Below, piece by piece: positions 15,779 through 24,415 of a stretch of DNA of 32,226 nt. The notes below the pieces were generated by a model. The model was not told the origin of the DNA and ran no database searches. It saw only the letters and a program-made list of their open reading frames with translations. Origin of the DNA: Bacteroidales bacterium (lineage in GTDB: Bacteria; Bacteroidota; Bacteroidia; Bacteroidales; UBA932); assembly GCA_017483985.1 (NCBI GenBank), contig JAFUUB010000095.1, positions 1-32,226 of the forward strand. Reading direction: 5' to 3'. The position numbers and the translations under genes were made by a program. Each line of letters opens with the position of its first letter. Position 1 is the stretch's first letter.

Positions 15779-17413
15779 CTACCAGTTGCGCTGAACCTGT
15801 AACTTGAGCCCGGCCCTGCCGGGCTTATCCTTTCTGTAAAGAAGCGAAGCCTGCAGCCAGATGGACCATTTCCGGCCTTTCCGCCCGGCGTACACCGCCC
15901 CTTCCCAGCCCCGGCCGTAATAGGACGGGACCGAGAAATATCCCGGGGCATTCCGCTCATAGGCATAGATCCGGTCCTCCCAGTCATCGATCCGGAATGC
16001 CGTTGCGCGCAGCCACGCCTGCCCCCGCGTCCCCTTCCACCCGGCCTCCGCATAGGCCAGCAGTCCCGTTTTCCGGGAATGCGACGCCTCCGTCCGGCCG
16101 GTCAGCAGCCACCCGCCCCGCTGCCACAGCCAGTCGGAGCAGACATCCACCCGCAGCCGGGGCTCCGCCATCCGGTAGCGGCCGCCCAGGCGGTATTTCC
16201 AGGTCCACGGGCCCCGCTGCCACAAGACACCGGCCGACAGGAGCTTCACCTGTCCCTGCCGCTTGGACGGATGCCAGGCCGCATCCAGCGACGCCGTCAG
16301 CAGCAGGGTACTGAATGCAACGGCCGCCCCGGTCTCATCCGACACCTTCGAGCCGCTCCGCACCGCGCCGGCATCCCGGGAGACATAGCCCTCCGGGAAG
16401 TGACGGGCCATCAGGGCCAGCCGGCCGCCGTCCCCTACCGGCAGGATCAGCCCGCCGACTGCCGCCGTCTTCCCGGAAGGCAGGTCCTTCGCCACCTCGG
16501 CGAAATAATCCGTCCCGTCCCAACAGAAACGCGCGTCCACGGCCGCCCGGCCCGAACCGTCCGGACGCCGGAAGGCCGTCGCCGAGAGCTGGCCGAACCG
16601 GCCGAACCAGGCCACGTTGCCGCCGACCGGGCCCTCCCGGGTCCCGAACAAGGTAAACGTCCAGCGTCCCGCCTCGAAATCCGCAGCCAGGCCCCGGTAG
16701 CCGGATCCCGCATAGGAACGGCTGACCGACAGGCCGGAGGGCCGCCGGATGGCCGCGGCCGGCGACGCGACACCGCTGAGTGAGAAACCGCTCCACAGGG
16801 CCAGTCCCTGGCCGAAGCGGACCTGGTAATCGCCCAGGACCAGCCGCCACCGCCGCCGGTAGAGCGCCACGAAGGACGACCGGCCCGACGGCGGCCAGGA
16901 AAGCCGTTCCCCATAGACCGTACGGCCCGCGAGTCCGGCCTCCCAGCGGTCTTCCCGTGAAAGGGAGAGGCGTCCTCCTCCGCTCCCGTCCCCGCTGCGC
17001 CAGGCGCCCCGCAGGGTCAGTTCCCCGCGCAGGGATGGCTTCTGCACCGGCTGTCCCGGCAGGCGGGACGAGGAGAAGGAGAGGAACGGCGCCAGCAGGG
17101 CGGCCTGCGCCTGGCCGAAGCCGTCGATCCGGGCCAGTTCGGATGCGGAGAGGATGTCCCCCTCGTTCTCCCGCCAGTCCAGCAGCGTGGCGACCTGGTA
17201 ACGGGAGAACAGCCCGCAGGCGAGCAGCCGGCTCCGGGAGAGCACATTGATCCGCAGCGGATGGGCCAGGTAGTGTCCGTACTGCTCCGCCTGGGAGGCG
17301 TCCAGCGATTCCACATCGGCCAGTCCGTCCAGGGCTCGGAACGTTTCCTCCTGGGCGGCGCAGACCCGCAGGGACAGCAGCAGGAGGACGGTTATGCACA
17401 TTCTTTTTTCCAT
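15779..17413 (-). CDS. helix-hairpin-helix protein with outer-membrane barrel-like region
   Basis: This is a 544-residue exported protein. The signal peptide is MEKRMCITVLLLLSLRVCAAQ. Residues 30-115 hold helix-hairpin-helix repeats related to ComEA (INVLSRSRLLACGLFSRYQV, ASELARIDGFGQAQAALL). The remaining 400 residues alternate Arg/Trp/Tyr-rich and small residues in amphipathic strands (VALYRRRWRLVLGDYQVRFG, GLALWSGFSLSG) and end in an aromatic residue (QVQRNW), as outer-membrane barrels do. The family is common in Bacteroidetes, annotated only as helix-hairpin-helix domain-containing. A role in DNA handling at the envelope is speculation. It is convergent with mltD and divergent from hpt-adk. 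Confidence 0.75.
   Translation of the reverse strand: MEKRMCITVLLLLSLRVCAAQEETFRALDGLADVESLDASQAEQYGHYLAHPLRINVLSRSRLLACGLFSRYQVATLLDWRENEGDILSASELARIDGFGQAQAALLAPFLSFSSSRLPGQPVQKPSLRGELTLRGAWRSGDGSGGGRLSLSREDRWEAGLAGRTVYGERLSWPPSGRSSFVALYRRRWRLVLGDYQVRFGQGLALWSGFSLSGVASPAAAIRRPSGLSVSRSYAGSGYRGLAADFEAGRWTFTLFGTREGPVGGNVAWFGRFGQLSATAFRRPDGSGRAAVDARFCWDGTDYFAEVAKDLPSGKTAAVGGLILPVGDGGRLALMARHFPEGYVSRDAGAVRSGSKVSDETGAAVAFSTLLLTASLDAAWHPSKRQGQVKLLSAGVLWQRGPWTWKYRLGGRYRMAEPRLRVDVCSDWLWQRGGWLLTGRTEASHSRKTGLLAYAEAGWKGTRGQAWLRATAFRIDDWEDRIYAYERNAPGYFSVPSYYGRGWEGAVYAGRKGRKWSIWLQASLLYRKDKPGRAGLKLQVQRNW
15807..15825 (+). terminator. possible terminator of the parA operon, inside the opposing gene
   Basis: AGCCCGG (15807-15813) pairs with CCGGGCT (15819-15825) around a 5-base loop, followed by a T/C-rich stretch (TATCCTTTCT). 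It lies 33 bases past the mltD stop, inside the 3' end of the convergent gene. The T-run is weak, so this is tentative. Confidence 0.35.
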
Positions 17414-17503
17414 ACGGACGCAAGGTAGCGGGATTCCGGATGCACTTTGTTGCGCGACGGAACATCTGCCTGCTGTTTTTTACGTTTTTTAGCGAAAAAG
17501 CGT

Positions 17504-17511
17504 TATTTTTG
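17504..17511 (+). promoter_or_regulatory. -7 promoter element for hpt-adk
   Basis: TATTTTTG fits TAnnTTTG and ends at 17511. Transcription would begin near 17518, so the GTG at 17511 cannot be the start codon and the ATG at 17535 is favoured. No clear TTTG is seen at -33. Confidence 0.6.
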
Positions 17512-17534
17512 TGCACCTGATTCGTCAAGCAACC

Positions 17535-18680
17535 ATGGATAACAAAATCAAACTTCTCGACAAGACCTTCAAGCCGTTCCTTTCCCACGAAGTCATCGAA
17601 AAGGCCATCGACCGGGTCGCCGCCCGTATCAATGCGGATTTCGAAGGCTGCCCCGACATCCCCGTCCTCCTGTGCATCCTCAACGGATCCATCATGTTCA
17701 CGGCGGAACTCATGAAAAGGCTCACCTTCAACTGCGAACTGGTTTCCATGAAACTCTCCTCCTATATCGGCACCCGCTCGACCGGGCAGGTCCGCGAGGT
17801 CATGGGTGTCACCGGGAGCCTCAAGGACCGCCGCGTCATCATCGTGGAGGACATCGTGGATACCGGCAACACGATCGAGGACCTCTCCCGCATCGTCCGG
17901 GAAAGAGGCGCCCGGGAAGTCCGGATCTGCACCATGCTGCTCAAGCCGGATGTTTACGACAAGGACATCAAGCTGGACTATGTCGCCATGGAGATTCCGA
18001 ACGATTTCATCGTCGGATTCGGGCTGGACTATGACGAACTCGGCCGCAACCTCAGGGACATCTATGTCCTCGACCCCGATCCGGATTATCACGTTATCGA
18101 TCATAAAATGAACTACTACATCTTATTCGGTCCTCCGGGTGCGGGCAAAGGCACCCAGGCCTCGGCCATGGTCGAGAAGTACAACCTGTGCCACATTTCC
18201 ACCGGTGCCCTCCTCCGCAAGGAGATCGCCGCCAACACCAAGCTCGGCCTTAAGGCCAAGAGCCTGATCGATGCCGGCGAACTCGTCCCCGACGAGGTGG
18301 TCGAAGGCATGATCGAGCACGAATTCGACACCGTCAAAGGCGTATCCGGCTTCCTGCTGGACGGCTTCCCGCGCACGATCGCCCAGGCCGAAGCGCTGGA
18401 CAAGATCCTCTCCGCCCGCAGCGAGGGTGTCACCTCCGTCGTTTCCATCATGATCCCCGACGAGATGATCAAGGAGCGCATCCAGCACCGCGCCGCCATC
18501 GAAGGCCGGGCGGACGATGCCTCCGAAGAGACCATCAACACCCGGATCCGCACCTACCACGAGAAGACCGAACCGCTCATCGACTTCTACCGCAAGGCCG
18601 GCAAGTATGTCGAAATCGACGGCACCGGCACCATCGAGGAGGTCCGCGCCAAGATTTTCACGGAAATGGACCGCTTCTAA
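17535..18680 (+). CDS. hypoxanthine phosphoribosyltransferase fused to adenylate kinase
   Basis: A single open frame of 381 codons encodes two purine enzymes. Residues 1 to about 186 are HPRT, which makes IMP/GMP from hypoxanthine/guanine and PRPP; the PRPP loop is VEDIVDTGNT (104-113). Residues 192-381 are a short-lid adenylate kinase (ATP + AMP to 2 ADP), with P-loop GPPGAGKGT (199-207), STGALLRKE and DGFPR (276-280). No stop separates them; the join reads DPDYHVIDHKMNYYILFG. The adk Met (18108) is in frame, so internal initiation could also yield free kinase, but I see no clear ribosome site before it. Both halves look complete. obgE follows after six bases; separate hpt, adk and obgE genes are usual neighbours in Bacteroidales. 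Confidence 0.88.
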   Translation: MDNKIKLLDKTFKPFLSHEVIEKAIDRVAARINADFEGCPDIPVLLCILNGSIMFTAELMKRLTFNCELVSMKLSSYIGTRSTGQVREVMGVTGSLKDRRVIIVEDIVDTGNTIEDLSRIVRERGAREVRICTMLLKPDVYDKDIKLDYVAMEIPNDFIVGFGLDYDELGRNLRDIYVLDPDPDYHVIDHKMNYYILFGPPGAGKGTQASAMVEKYNLCHISTGALLRKEIAANTKLGLKAKSLIDAGELVPDEVVEGMIEHEFDTVKGVSGFLLDGFPRTIAQAEALDKILSARSEGVTSVVSIMIPDEMIKERIQHRAAIEGRADDASEETINTRIRTYHEKTEPLIDFYRKAGKYVEIDGTGTIEEVRAKIFTEMDRF

Positions 18681-18686
18681 GCAGGA

Positions 18687-19679
18687 ATGGCCGACAGCAA
18701 CTTCATAGATTACGTAAAGATTTTCTGCGCCTCAGGCCACGGCGGCGCCGGATCCACCCACCTGTATCGGGCCAAATACATCCCGAAAGGCGGGCCGGAC
18801 GGCGGTGACGGCGGCCGGGGCGGTCACGTCATCCTGCGGGCCAACACGCAGTTCTGGACGCTGATCCACCTGAAATACCGCAAGGTAGTCCGGGCGGAGA
18901 ACGGTGCCCCGGGCAGCGGTGCGCTCTGCAAAGGCAAGCAAGGGACGGACATCTTCCTGGACGTCCCGGTCGGTACGGTCGTCAAGGACGCCGAGACCGG
19001 CGAGGTGCTCGCCGAACTGGTGGAAGACGGCCGTCAGTTCATCCTCTGCCGCGGCGGAAAAGGCGGACTGGGCAACAACAACTTCAAGAGTGCCACCAAC
19101 CAGACGCCCCGGTACGCCCAACCGGGCGAGGAAGGGCAGGAAGGATGGTTCATCCTGGAGCTCAAGGTCCTGGCCGATGTCGGCCTGGTCGGCTTCCCCA
19201 ATGCGGGCAAGTCCACCCTGCTGGCTTCCGTCACCTCCGCCAAGCCCAAGATCGCCAACTATGCCTTCACGACCCTGGAACCCAACCTGGGGATCGTCCG
19301 GTACCATGACGACCGTTCCTTCGTGATGGCGGACATCCCGGGCATCATCGAAGGGGCCCATGAAGGAAAGGGCATCGGCCTGCGTTTCCTGCGGCACATC
19401 GAGCGGAACTCCGTCCTGCTGTTCATGGTCAGCGTCGAAGAGGAGAACATCAACGAAAGTTACAAGGTTCTCCTGAAAGAGCTGAAGATGTACAATCCGG
19501 AACTCCTGGCCAAGGACCGCATCCTCGCCGTGACCAAGTGCGACATCGCGGATGAGGAGATGCGCAAACGCGCCCGGCGCCACCTGCCCAAAAGCATCCC
19601 GACCGTCCTGATCTCCTCCGTGACCGGAGAAGGACTTCCGGAGCTCAAAGACCTGCTCTGGAGCGCTTTAAACGGCTGA
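18687..19679 (+). CDS. obgE: Obg-family GTPase ObgE/CgtA
   Basis: This 330-residue ribosome-associated GTPase acts in 50S assembly and the stringent response. The glycine-rich Obg fold spans about 1-158 ([35 protein letters not shown]). The G domain has G1 GFPNAGKS (169-176), G3 DIPG (216-219) within the Obg signature [24 protein letters not shown]4 TKCD (283-286) and G5 SSV (310-312). It ends soon after G5, so it lacks the variable C-terminal extension of longer homologues. It lies six bases after hpt-adk and four before the PAP2 gene, in one operon. Confidence 0.95.
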   Translation: MADSNFIDYVKIFCASGHGGAGSTHLYRAKYIPKGGPDGGDGGRGGHVILRANTQFWTLIHLKYRKVVRAENGAPGSGALCKGKQGTDIFLDVPVGTVVKDAETGEVLAELVEDGRQFILCRGGKGGLGNNNFKSATNQTPRYAQPGEEGQEGWFILELKVLADVGLVGFPNAGKSTLLASVTSAKPKIANYAFTTLEPNLGIVRYHDDRSFVMADIPGIIEGAHEGKGIGLRFLRHIERNSVLLFMVSVEEENINESYKVLLKELKMYNPELLAKDRILAVTKCDIADEEMRKRARRHLPKSIPTVLISSVTGEGLPELKDLLWSALNG

Positions 19680-19683
19680 TCCC

Positions 19684-20286
19684 GTGAGCGACGCCCTCCA
19701 TACCATCCATGGGCTTGATCAGGACATTACCCTCCTGATCAATGGTTTTCATAGCTTTTTCACGGACCACGTCTTCCTGTTCCTGTCCAAGAAATGGTTC
19801 TGGGTTCCCTTGTACGGGATGATCGTCGTCTACCTGTTCTACCGGCTCGGCTGGAAGAAAGCCCTGGTCTGTATCGCCTCCATCGTCCTGACCATCGTAG
19901 CCTGCGACCAGTTCGCCAACCTGATCAAGGACGGGGTGGCACGGCTGCGGCCCTGCTACAGCAGCCGGATGCTGGAAGGCGGACTGCACATGCTGGAAGG
20001 CCGGGGGAACCATTTCGGTTTCTTCTCCGCCCATTCCGCCAACGCCTTCGGGCTCGCAGTCTGTTCAATCCTGGCGTTCCGCAACGACAAAACCCTCTCC
20101 TACCGCAAATACACCGCGACGATCCTGACCTGGGCGGCGCTGGTATCCATCAGCCGGATCTTTGCGGGAAAGCATTATCTCGGGGACGTAATCGTCGGCA
20201 TCCTGATCGGCTGCCTGTTCGGATGGGTGTTGGGCCGGACGGCCCGGTGGGTCATCCGCAGATACATTGAAAAACCGGCCGCCTGA
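19684..20286 (+). CDS. PAP2-family membrane phosphatase
   Basis: This 200-residue membrane protein has the three PAP2 phosphatase motifs: K82-x6-R89-P90 (KDGVARLRP), SAHS with H117 in place of the commoner PSGH, and SR157-x5-H164-x3-D168 (SRIFAGKHYLGD). Several hydrophobic segments flank them. Such enzymes remove phosphate from lipid carriers (undecaprenyl diphosphate, phosphatidate, lipid A); which one cannot be told. The start is GTG at 19684, four bases after the obgE stop. The stop lies within a bidirectional terminator hairpin shared with murF. Confidence 0.9.
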   Translation: MSDALHTIHGLDQDITLLINGFHSFFTDHVFLFLSKKWFWVPLYGMIVVYLFYRLGWKKALVCIASIVLTIVACDQFANLIKDGVARLRPCYSSRMLEGGLHMLEGRGNHFGFFSAHSANAFGLAVCSILAFRNDKTLSYRKYTATILTWAALVSISRIFAGKHYLGDVIVGILIGCLFGWVLGRTARWVIRRYIEKPAA

Positions 20287-20299
20287 AGCGACCGGTTTT
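20271..20299. terminator. bidirectional intrinsic terminator between PAP2 and murF
   Basis: AAAACCGG (20271-20278) pairs with CCGGTTTT (20292-20299). Three more pairs (20280-20282 with 20288-20290) lie inside, after one mismatch, around a 5-base loop. U-tracts follow on both strands, so it can end both the obgE-PAP2 transcript and the convergent murF operon. The PAP2 stop codon lies in its loop. Confidence 0.8.
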
Positions 20300-20302
20300 C
20301 TT

Positions 20303-21628
20303 TTACAACGAAGGAATGACTTTCTCCATCTGGATGCCGCGGGAGCCTTTGACCAGGACCGTGGCGCCGGACAGCGGATGCTCCTGCAGCCACACGGCCA
20401 GGTCCGCCGAGGTGGCGAACCAACGGATTGTATCCGGTGTTCCCGTGATTTCCAGTGCCTTGCGGAATTCTTCCCCGACCAGGCAGGCGGTCTGGGCGCC
20501 GAGTTTGCGGACGATGGCCACATGTTCCTGGACGGAATCCGCTCCCAACTCGCGCATGTCTCCCAGCAGGGCGACCTTCTTCGGGTCGGCCACGGCCGCG
20601 AAATTGTCCAGCGCCGCGGCCATGCTGGTCGGATTGGCGTTATAGGCGTCCAGGATCAGGGTATTGCGTTCCGTCCGGGTCATCTGCGAACGGCTGTTGG
20701 CCGGGACATAGTCCGAGGCGGCCTGCAGCGCATCTTCCAGGTCCACGCCGAAATGCCGGCCGATGGCCAGGGCGGCCAAGACGTTGTTCGCATTGTAGGC
20801 GCCGACCAGGTGCGTTTCCAATCCCAGCAGGGTCTCGGGATCCTCTTCCGAAGGGACGGCCATCCGCAGGTAGGGATGGGCCGCGTCGGAAGGAAGGACC
20901 AGCACGTCCCAGGCTTTGATGCCGTACGGGATGGTGGAAAGCCCGCGACCGGCCGCCATGGCGGAAAGGTCGGGATCGTCGGCATTCAGGAAGATGGCCT
21001 TCCCATGCGCCGCGATATAGTCATACAACTGTCCCTTGGCCCGCTTGACCCCTTCGAAACTGCCGAAACCCAGCAGGTGGGCCTTGCCGACGTTCGTGAT
21101 CAGGCCGTAGTCCGGTTCCGCGACCGTCACCAGGTGCAGGATGTCATCCGGATGGCTGGCGCCCATCTCGATGACGGCGAGCTCGGTGGCGGCATCCATC
21201 TTCAGCAGGGACAGCGGCACGCCGATGTCATTGTTCAGGTTCCCTTCCGTCGCGGTAACCTTGTATTTCTTCGACAGGACCGAGCGGATCAGTTCCTTGG
21301 TCGTCGTCTTGCCGTTCGTGCCGGTCAGTCCGATGACCGTCAGGCGTTCTCCGTTTACGGTAAGGTGTTCCCGGTGATACCGGGCCAGGTCCTTCAGCGC
21401 CTCCAGCGTATCCGGGACCGGGATGACCTTCTCCCCTTCCACGCCGGCATCGGCATTCACGACCGCATAGGCGGCACCGGCCTCCAGGGCCTTCAGGGCA
21501 TATTGGTTCCCGTCGAAATTCTCCCCTTTCAGGGCGAAGAACAGTTCGCCGCCCCGCAGGGTGCGGCTGTCAGTGGTAACACGGCCGCCGCAGGACAGGT
21601 AGATACTATATAATTCTTTGATATCCAT
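20303..21628 (-). CDS. murF: UDP-N-acetylmuramoyl-tripeptide--D-alanyl-D-alanine ligase
   Basis: This 441-residue Mur ligase adds D-Ala-D-Ala to the UDP-MurNAc-tripeptide, the last cytoplasmic step of the peptidoglycan precursor. Marks are an N-terminal MurF-type uridine-binding domain with TTDSRTLRGGELFFALKGENFDG, the ATP loop GTNGKTTTKE (103-112), EGNLNNDIGVPLSLL, VIEMGASHPDDI and the C-terminal ILDAYNANPTSM. The length is usual. It is the last gene of the tgt-lptG-dut-murF operon, six bases after dut, and stops beside a shared terminator. Confidence 0.95.
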   Translation of the reverse strand: MDIKELYSIYLSCGGRVTTDSRTLRGGELFFALKGENFDGNQYALKALEAGAAYAVVNADAGVEGEKVIPVPDTLEALKDLARYHREHLTVNGERLTVIGLTGTNGKTTTKELIRSVLSKKYKVTATEGNLNNDIGVPLSLLKMDAATELAVIEMGASHPDDILHLVTVAEPDYGLITNVGKAHLLGFGSFEGVKRAKGQLYDYIAAHGKAIFLNADDPDLSAMAAGRGLSTIPYGIKAWDVLVLPSDAAHPYLRMAVPSEEDPETLLGLETHLVGAYNANNVLAALAIGRHFGVDLEDALQAASDYVPANSRSQMTRTERNTLILDAYNANPTSMAAALDNFAAVADPKKVALLGDMRELGADSVQEHVAIVRKLGAQTACLVGEEFRKALEITGTPDTIRWFATSADLAVWLQEHPLSGATVLVKGSRGIQMEKVIPSL

Positions 21629-21634
21629 AATACT

Positions 21635-22069
21635 TTATTTGACGCCGGTCGAGCCGAAACCGCCGGCTCCCCGTTCCGTTTCATCCAATACCTCGACCGC
21701 TTCCCAATCCACCCGTTCGTGGCGGGCAATCACCATCTGGGCGATCCGTTCCCCGGGCTGGACCGCGAAATCCTCATGGGAAAGGTTGACCAGGATCACC
21801 CGGAGCTCGCCCCGGTAGTCCGCGTCGACGGTGCCGGGCGAATTCAGGACCGTGATCCCCTTCTTGGCGGCCAGGCCGCTGCGGGGCCGGACCTGGGCCT
21901 CATAGCCGGCGGGCAAGGCGATATACAGGCCGGTCGGGATCATTGCCCGCTCCAGCGGACGGAGGACGACCGGTTCGGAAAGGTGGGCCCGCAGGTCCAT
22001 GCCGGCCGACAAAGCCGTCGCGTAGGCAGGGAGCGGGTACGGGGAATGGTTGACAATCTTGACTTGCAT
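21635..22069 (-). CDS. dut: dUTP diphosphatase
   Basis: This 144-residue trimeric dUTPase converts dUTP to dUMP, keeping uracil out of DNA and supplying thymidylate synthesis. All five family motifs are present: SAGMDLRA (21-28), RPRSGLA (61-67), [13 protein letters not shown] (76-88, with the catalytic Asp82), PGERIAQM (105-112) and the P-loop-like [10 protein letters not shown] (133-142). The gene is one base from lptG and six from murF, in a tight operon. Confidence 0.97.
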   Translation of the reverse strand: MQVKIVNHSPYPLPAYATALSAGMDLRAHLSEPVVLRPLERAMIPTGLYIALPAGYEAQVRPRSGLAAKKGITVLNSPGTVDADYRGELRVILVNLSHEDFAVQPGERIAQMVIARHERVDWEAVEVLDETERGAGGFGSTGVK

Positions 22070-22070
22070 G

Positions 22071-23171
22071 TTATTTCGGGGCTATTCGGTACAGGACGGC
22101 GGCGATAACCGCATAGATGATGTTCGGCAGCCACAGGGCCAGGCCCGGCGACAGGGAGCCGGTATAGACGAACATCTGGGCGAACCGCAGGAACAGGATA
22201 TAGGAGAAACTCAGCGCGATGCCGATGGCCAGGTTCCATCCGATGCCGCCGCGCTTCTTCTTGGAAGACAGGGCGACGCCCATGACCGTCAGGATGAACG
22301 CCGAGAACGGCAGGGCGAACCGGTTGTTCTTTTCGATCAGCGAGTATTTGACATCGGCATCCCCGCGCATCCGCTGGGTCGCGATGTAGCGGTTCAGCTG
22401 GCCGAAACTCATCTCTTCGACGGACTCGTCATTCCGGTAGAAATCCTCCACCGTCAGCTGGATGACCGTATCCAGCTGGGCGCCGGAGCGGATCCGGTCC
22501 TGCATCAGGCCCTTTTCGTAATCCCGGATGAAATACTTCTTCAGGGTCCAGCAGCCCTTCAGGCTGTCCCAGGCGGCCGTTTCGGCCGACAGTTTGGATA
22601 TCAGTTCATTCTCCTCCATACGTTCCAGCGTGAACTTGTAGGCCGTATTGTTCCAGCGGCTGAATGACTCGACGAAGACGAACTGCCCCGGAGAGATTTG
22701 GTAATGGATATTCCGCAAGCGGCCGGTATGGTCGTGCCTTCGGGAAGTATAAGTATTCTGGAACTCAAGCCGTTCCACATTGGAATGCGGGATGACCCAG
22801 AGGTTGAGCGTCAGGGAGAGCAAGGCGATCAGGGCCGCCGAGAAGATGTAGGGCACCATCATCCGGTGGAAATTCACGCCGCACGAAAGGATGGCCACGA
22901 TCTCGGAATTGGCCGCCATGCGGGAGGTGAAGAAGATGACCGTGATGAACACGAACAGCGGGCTGAACATGTTCATGAAATACGGGATGAAATTGACGTA
23001 ATAATCGAAAATGATCGCCTTGAGCGGAGCCTTGTTCTGCACGAAGTCATCCACCTTTTCGCTGATGTCGAAGATGATGACGATGCCGATGATCAGCAGC
23101 AGCGCGATGAAGAAGGTCGTCAGGAACTTCTTCGTGATATAGATATCCAGTTTCTTGGGTCTCAGGTCCAT
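22071..23171 (-). CDS. lptG: LptF/LptG-family lipopolysaccharide export permease
   Basis: This 366-residue YjgP/YjgQ-family membrane protein is part of the ABC transporter that extracts LPS from the inner membrane. Six membrane helices are expected: the first follows [20 protein letters not shown], others are near 60-80 and 100-125, and three lie near the C-terminus ([38 protein letters not shown]). A periplasmic beta-jellyroll sits between the third and fourth. LptF and LptG are hard to tell apart here; proximity to tgt is the common Bacteroidetes arrangement. The gaps are five bases or fewer to both neighbours. Confidence 0.88.
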   Translation of the reverse strand: MDLRPKKLDIYITKKFLTTFFIALLLIIGIVIIFDISEKVDDFVQNKAPLKAIIFDYYVNFIPYFMNMFSPLFVFITVIFFTSRMAANSEIVAILSCGVNFHRMMVPYIFSAALIALLSLTLNLWVIPHSNVERLEFQNTYTSRRHDHTGRLRNIHYQISPGQFVFVESFSRWNNTAYKFTLERMEENELISKLSAETAAWDSLKGCWTLKKYFIRDYEKGLMQDRIRSGAQLDTVIQLTVEDFYRNDESVEEMSFGQLNRYIATQRMRGDADVKYSLIEKNNRFALPFSAFILTVMGVALSSKKKRGGIGWNLAIGIALSFSYILFLRFAQMFVYTGSLSPGLALWLPNIIYAVIAAVLYRIAPK

Positions 23172-23175
23172 GACA

Positions 23176-24315
23176 CTACAGTCTAGTCATAAGTTTAGGG
23201 ACGGTGGCGTCCTTCCACGCGGCGAAATCCCCGGCGATGATATGCTGGCGGGCCGTCCGGACCAGGTCCAGGTAGAAGGCCAGGTTGTGCTCGGACGCGA
23301 TCATGGCGGCAAACATCTCCCCGGCGATGAACAGGTGACGGAGATAGGCCTTGCTGTACTGGTGGTCGACAAAAGACGTGCCTTGCGGGTCCAGCGGGCT
23401 GAAATCGTCCGCCCACTTCCGGTTGCGCATGTTCATGATGCCGTTCCATGTGAACAGCATGCCGTTGCGGCCGTTGCGCGTCGGCATGACGCAGTCGAAC
23501 ATGTCCACGCCGCGGGCGATGCCTTCCAGGATGTTGGCCGGCGTGCCGACCCCCATCAGGTAGCGGGGCTTATCCTCGGGAAGGAGCGGGTTCACCAGTT
23601 CGAGCATCTCATACATCTTCTCGGTCGGTTCGCCGACGGCCAGTCCGCCGATGGCATAGCCGCCGCGGTTCGGTCCGTCCAGGGTGAGGGCGTGCTCGAC
23701 GGCCTGGCGGCGCAGGTTGGGATAGACGCAGCCCTGGATGATCGGGAACATGGTCTGGGAATAGCCGTACAGCGGTTCGGTCTCGTCGAAACGGCGGCAG
23801 AAACGCTCCAGCCAGGACTGGGTCAGTTTCAGGGACTTGGCCGCGTATCGTTCGTCCGCGTCACCCGGGCAGCATTCGTCGAAGGCCATGATGATGTCCG
23901 CGCCGATCTTGCGCTGGGTATCGACGTTGTTCTCCGGCGTGAAGGTATGGCGGGAACCGTCGATGTGGGAGGCGAACGTGCAGCCGTCCGGGGTCAGCTT
24001 GCGGATGCCGGTCAGGGAAAAGACCTGGAACCCGCCGCTGTCCGTCAGGATCGGACGGTCCCAACCGATGAATTTATGCAGGCCGCCCGCCTGGTACAGG
24101 GTATCCAGTCCGGGACGGAGGTAGAGATGATAGGTATTGCCCAGAATGATCCGGGCCTGGATGTCCTGTTCCAGATCCCTGTGGTACACGCCCTTGACCG
24201 ACCCTACCGTACCGACCGGCATGAAAATCGGCGTTTCTACGCTGCCGTGGTCCGTGGTGAAAATGCCGGCTCGGGCGGCGCTGGCGGGATCTGACGCTAT
24301 CTTCTCAAATTTCAT
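23176..24315 (-). CDS. tgt: tRNA-guanine transglycosylase
   Basis: This 379-residue TIM-barrel enzyme exchanges G34 of GUN tRNAs for preQ1 in queuosine synthesis. LTDSGGFQVFSL carries the general-base Asp92, and GVDMFDCVMPTRNGRNG (269-285) holds the nucleophilic Asp; IIQGC and GGLAVGEP form the guanine pocket. The zinc cluster (CxCxxC...H) normally after SPLD is not there: the segment reads SPLDPQGTSFVDHQYSKAY (306-324) without cysteine. From memory, other Bacteroidetes Tgt proteins read similarly, so this need not mean loss of function. It is the first gene of tgt-lptG-dut-murF, with a promoter element just upstream. Confidence 0.93.
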   Translation of the reverse strand: MKFEKIASDPASAARAGIFTTDHGSVETPIFMPVGTVGSVKGVYHRDLEQDIQARIILGNTYHLYLRPGLDTLYQAGGLHKFIGWDRPILTDSGGFQVFSLTGIRKLTPDGCTFASHIDGSRHTFTPENNVDTQRKIGADIIMAFDECCPGDADERYAAKSLKLTQSWLERFCRRFDETEPLYGYSQTMFPIIQGCVYPNLRRQAVEHALTLDGPNRGGYAIGGLAVGEPTEKMYEMLELVNPLLPEDKPRYLMGVGTPANILEGIARGVDMFDCVMPTRNGRNGMLFTWNGIMNMRNRKWADDFSPLDPQGTSFVDHQYSKAYLRHLFIAGEMFAAMIASEHNLAFYLDLVRTARQHIIAGDFAAWKDATVPKLMTRL

Positions 24316-24332
24316 TCACTGCATTTTTTCAA

Positions 24333-24373
24333 GCTACAAATGTAGCAATTTCCGCCAATTTAACCTATATTTG
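24333..24373. promoter_or_regulatory. divergent promoter region of tgt and nupG with a palindrome
   Basis: On the plus strand TATATTTG (24366-24373) is a -7 box for the permease gene. On the minus strand TACATTTG (24344-24337) is a -7 box for tgt. The latter lies in a 14-base palindrome, GCTACA-AA-TGTAGC (24333-24346), which also falls about where the -33 box of the permease promoter should be. A factor bound there could affect both genes. No good TTTG -33 boxes are seen. Confidence 0.5.
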
Positions 24374-24415
24374 TGAGTTACCATATGCACTGAAAACAAT
24401 AAACATTTCTCCGAT

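Noticed and set aside
17511..17534. GTG at 17511 as start of the hpt-adk gene
   Set aside because: It overlaps the last base of the TATTTTTG promoter box, so it would not be within the transcript.
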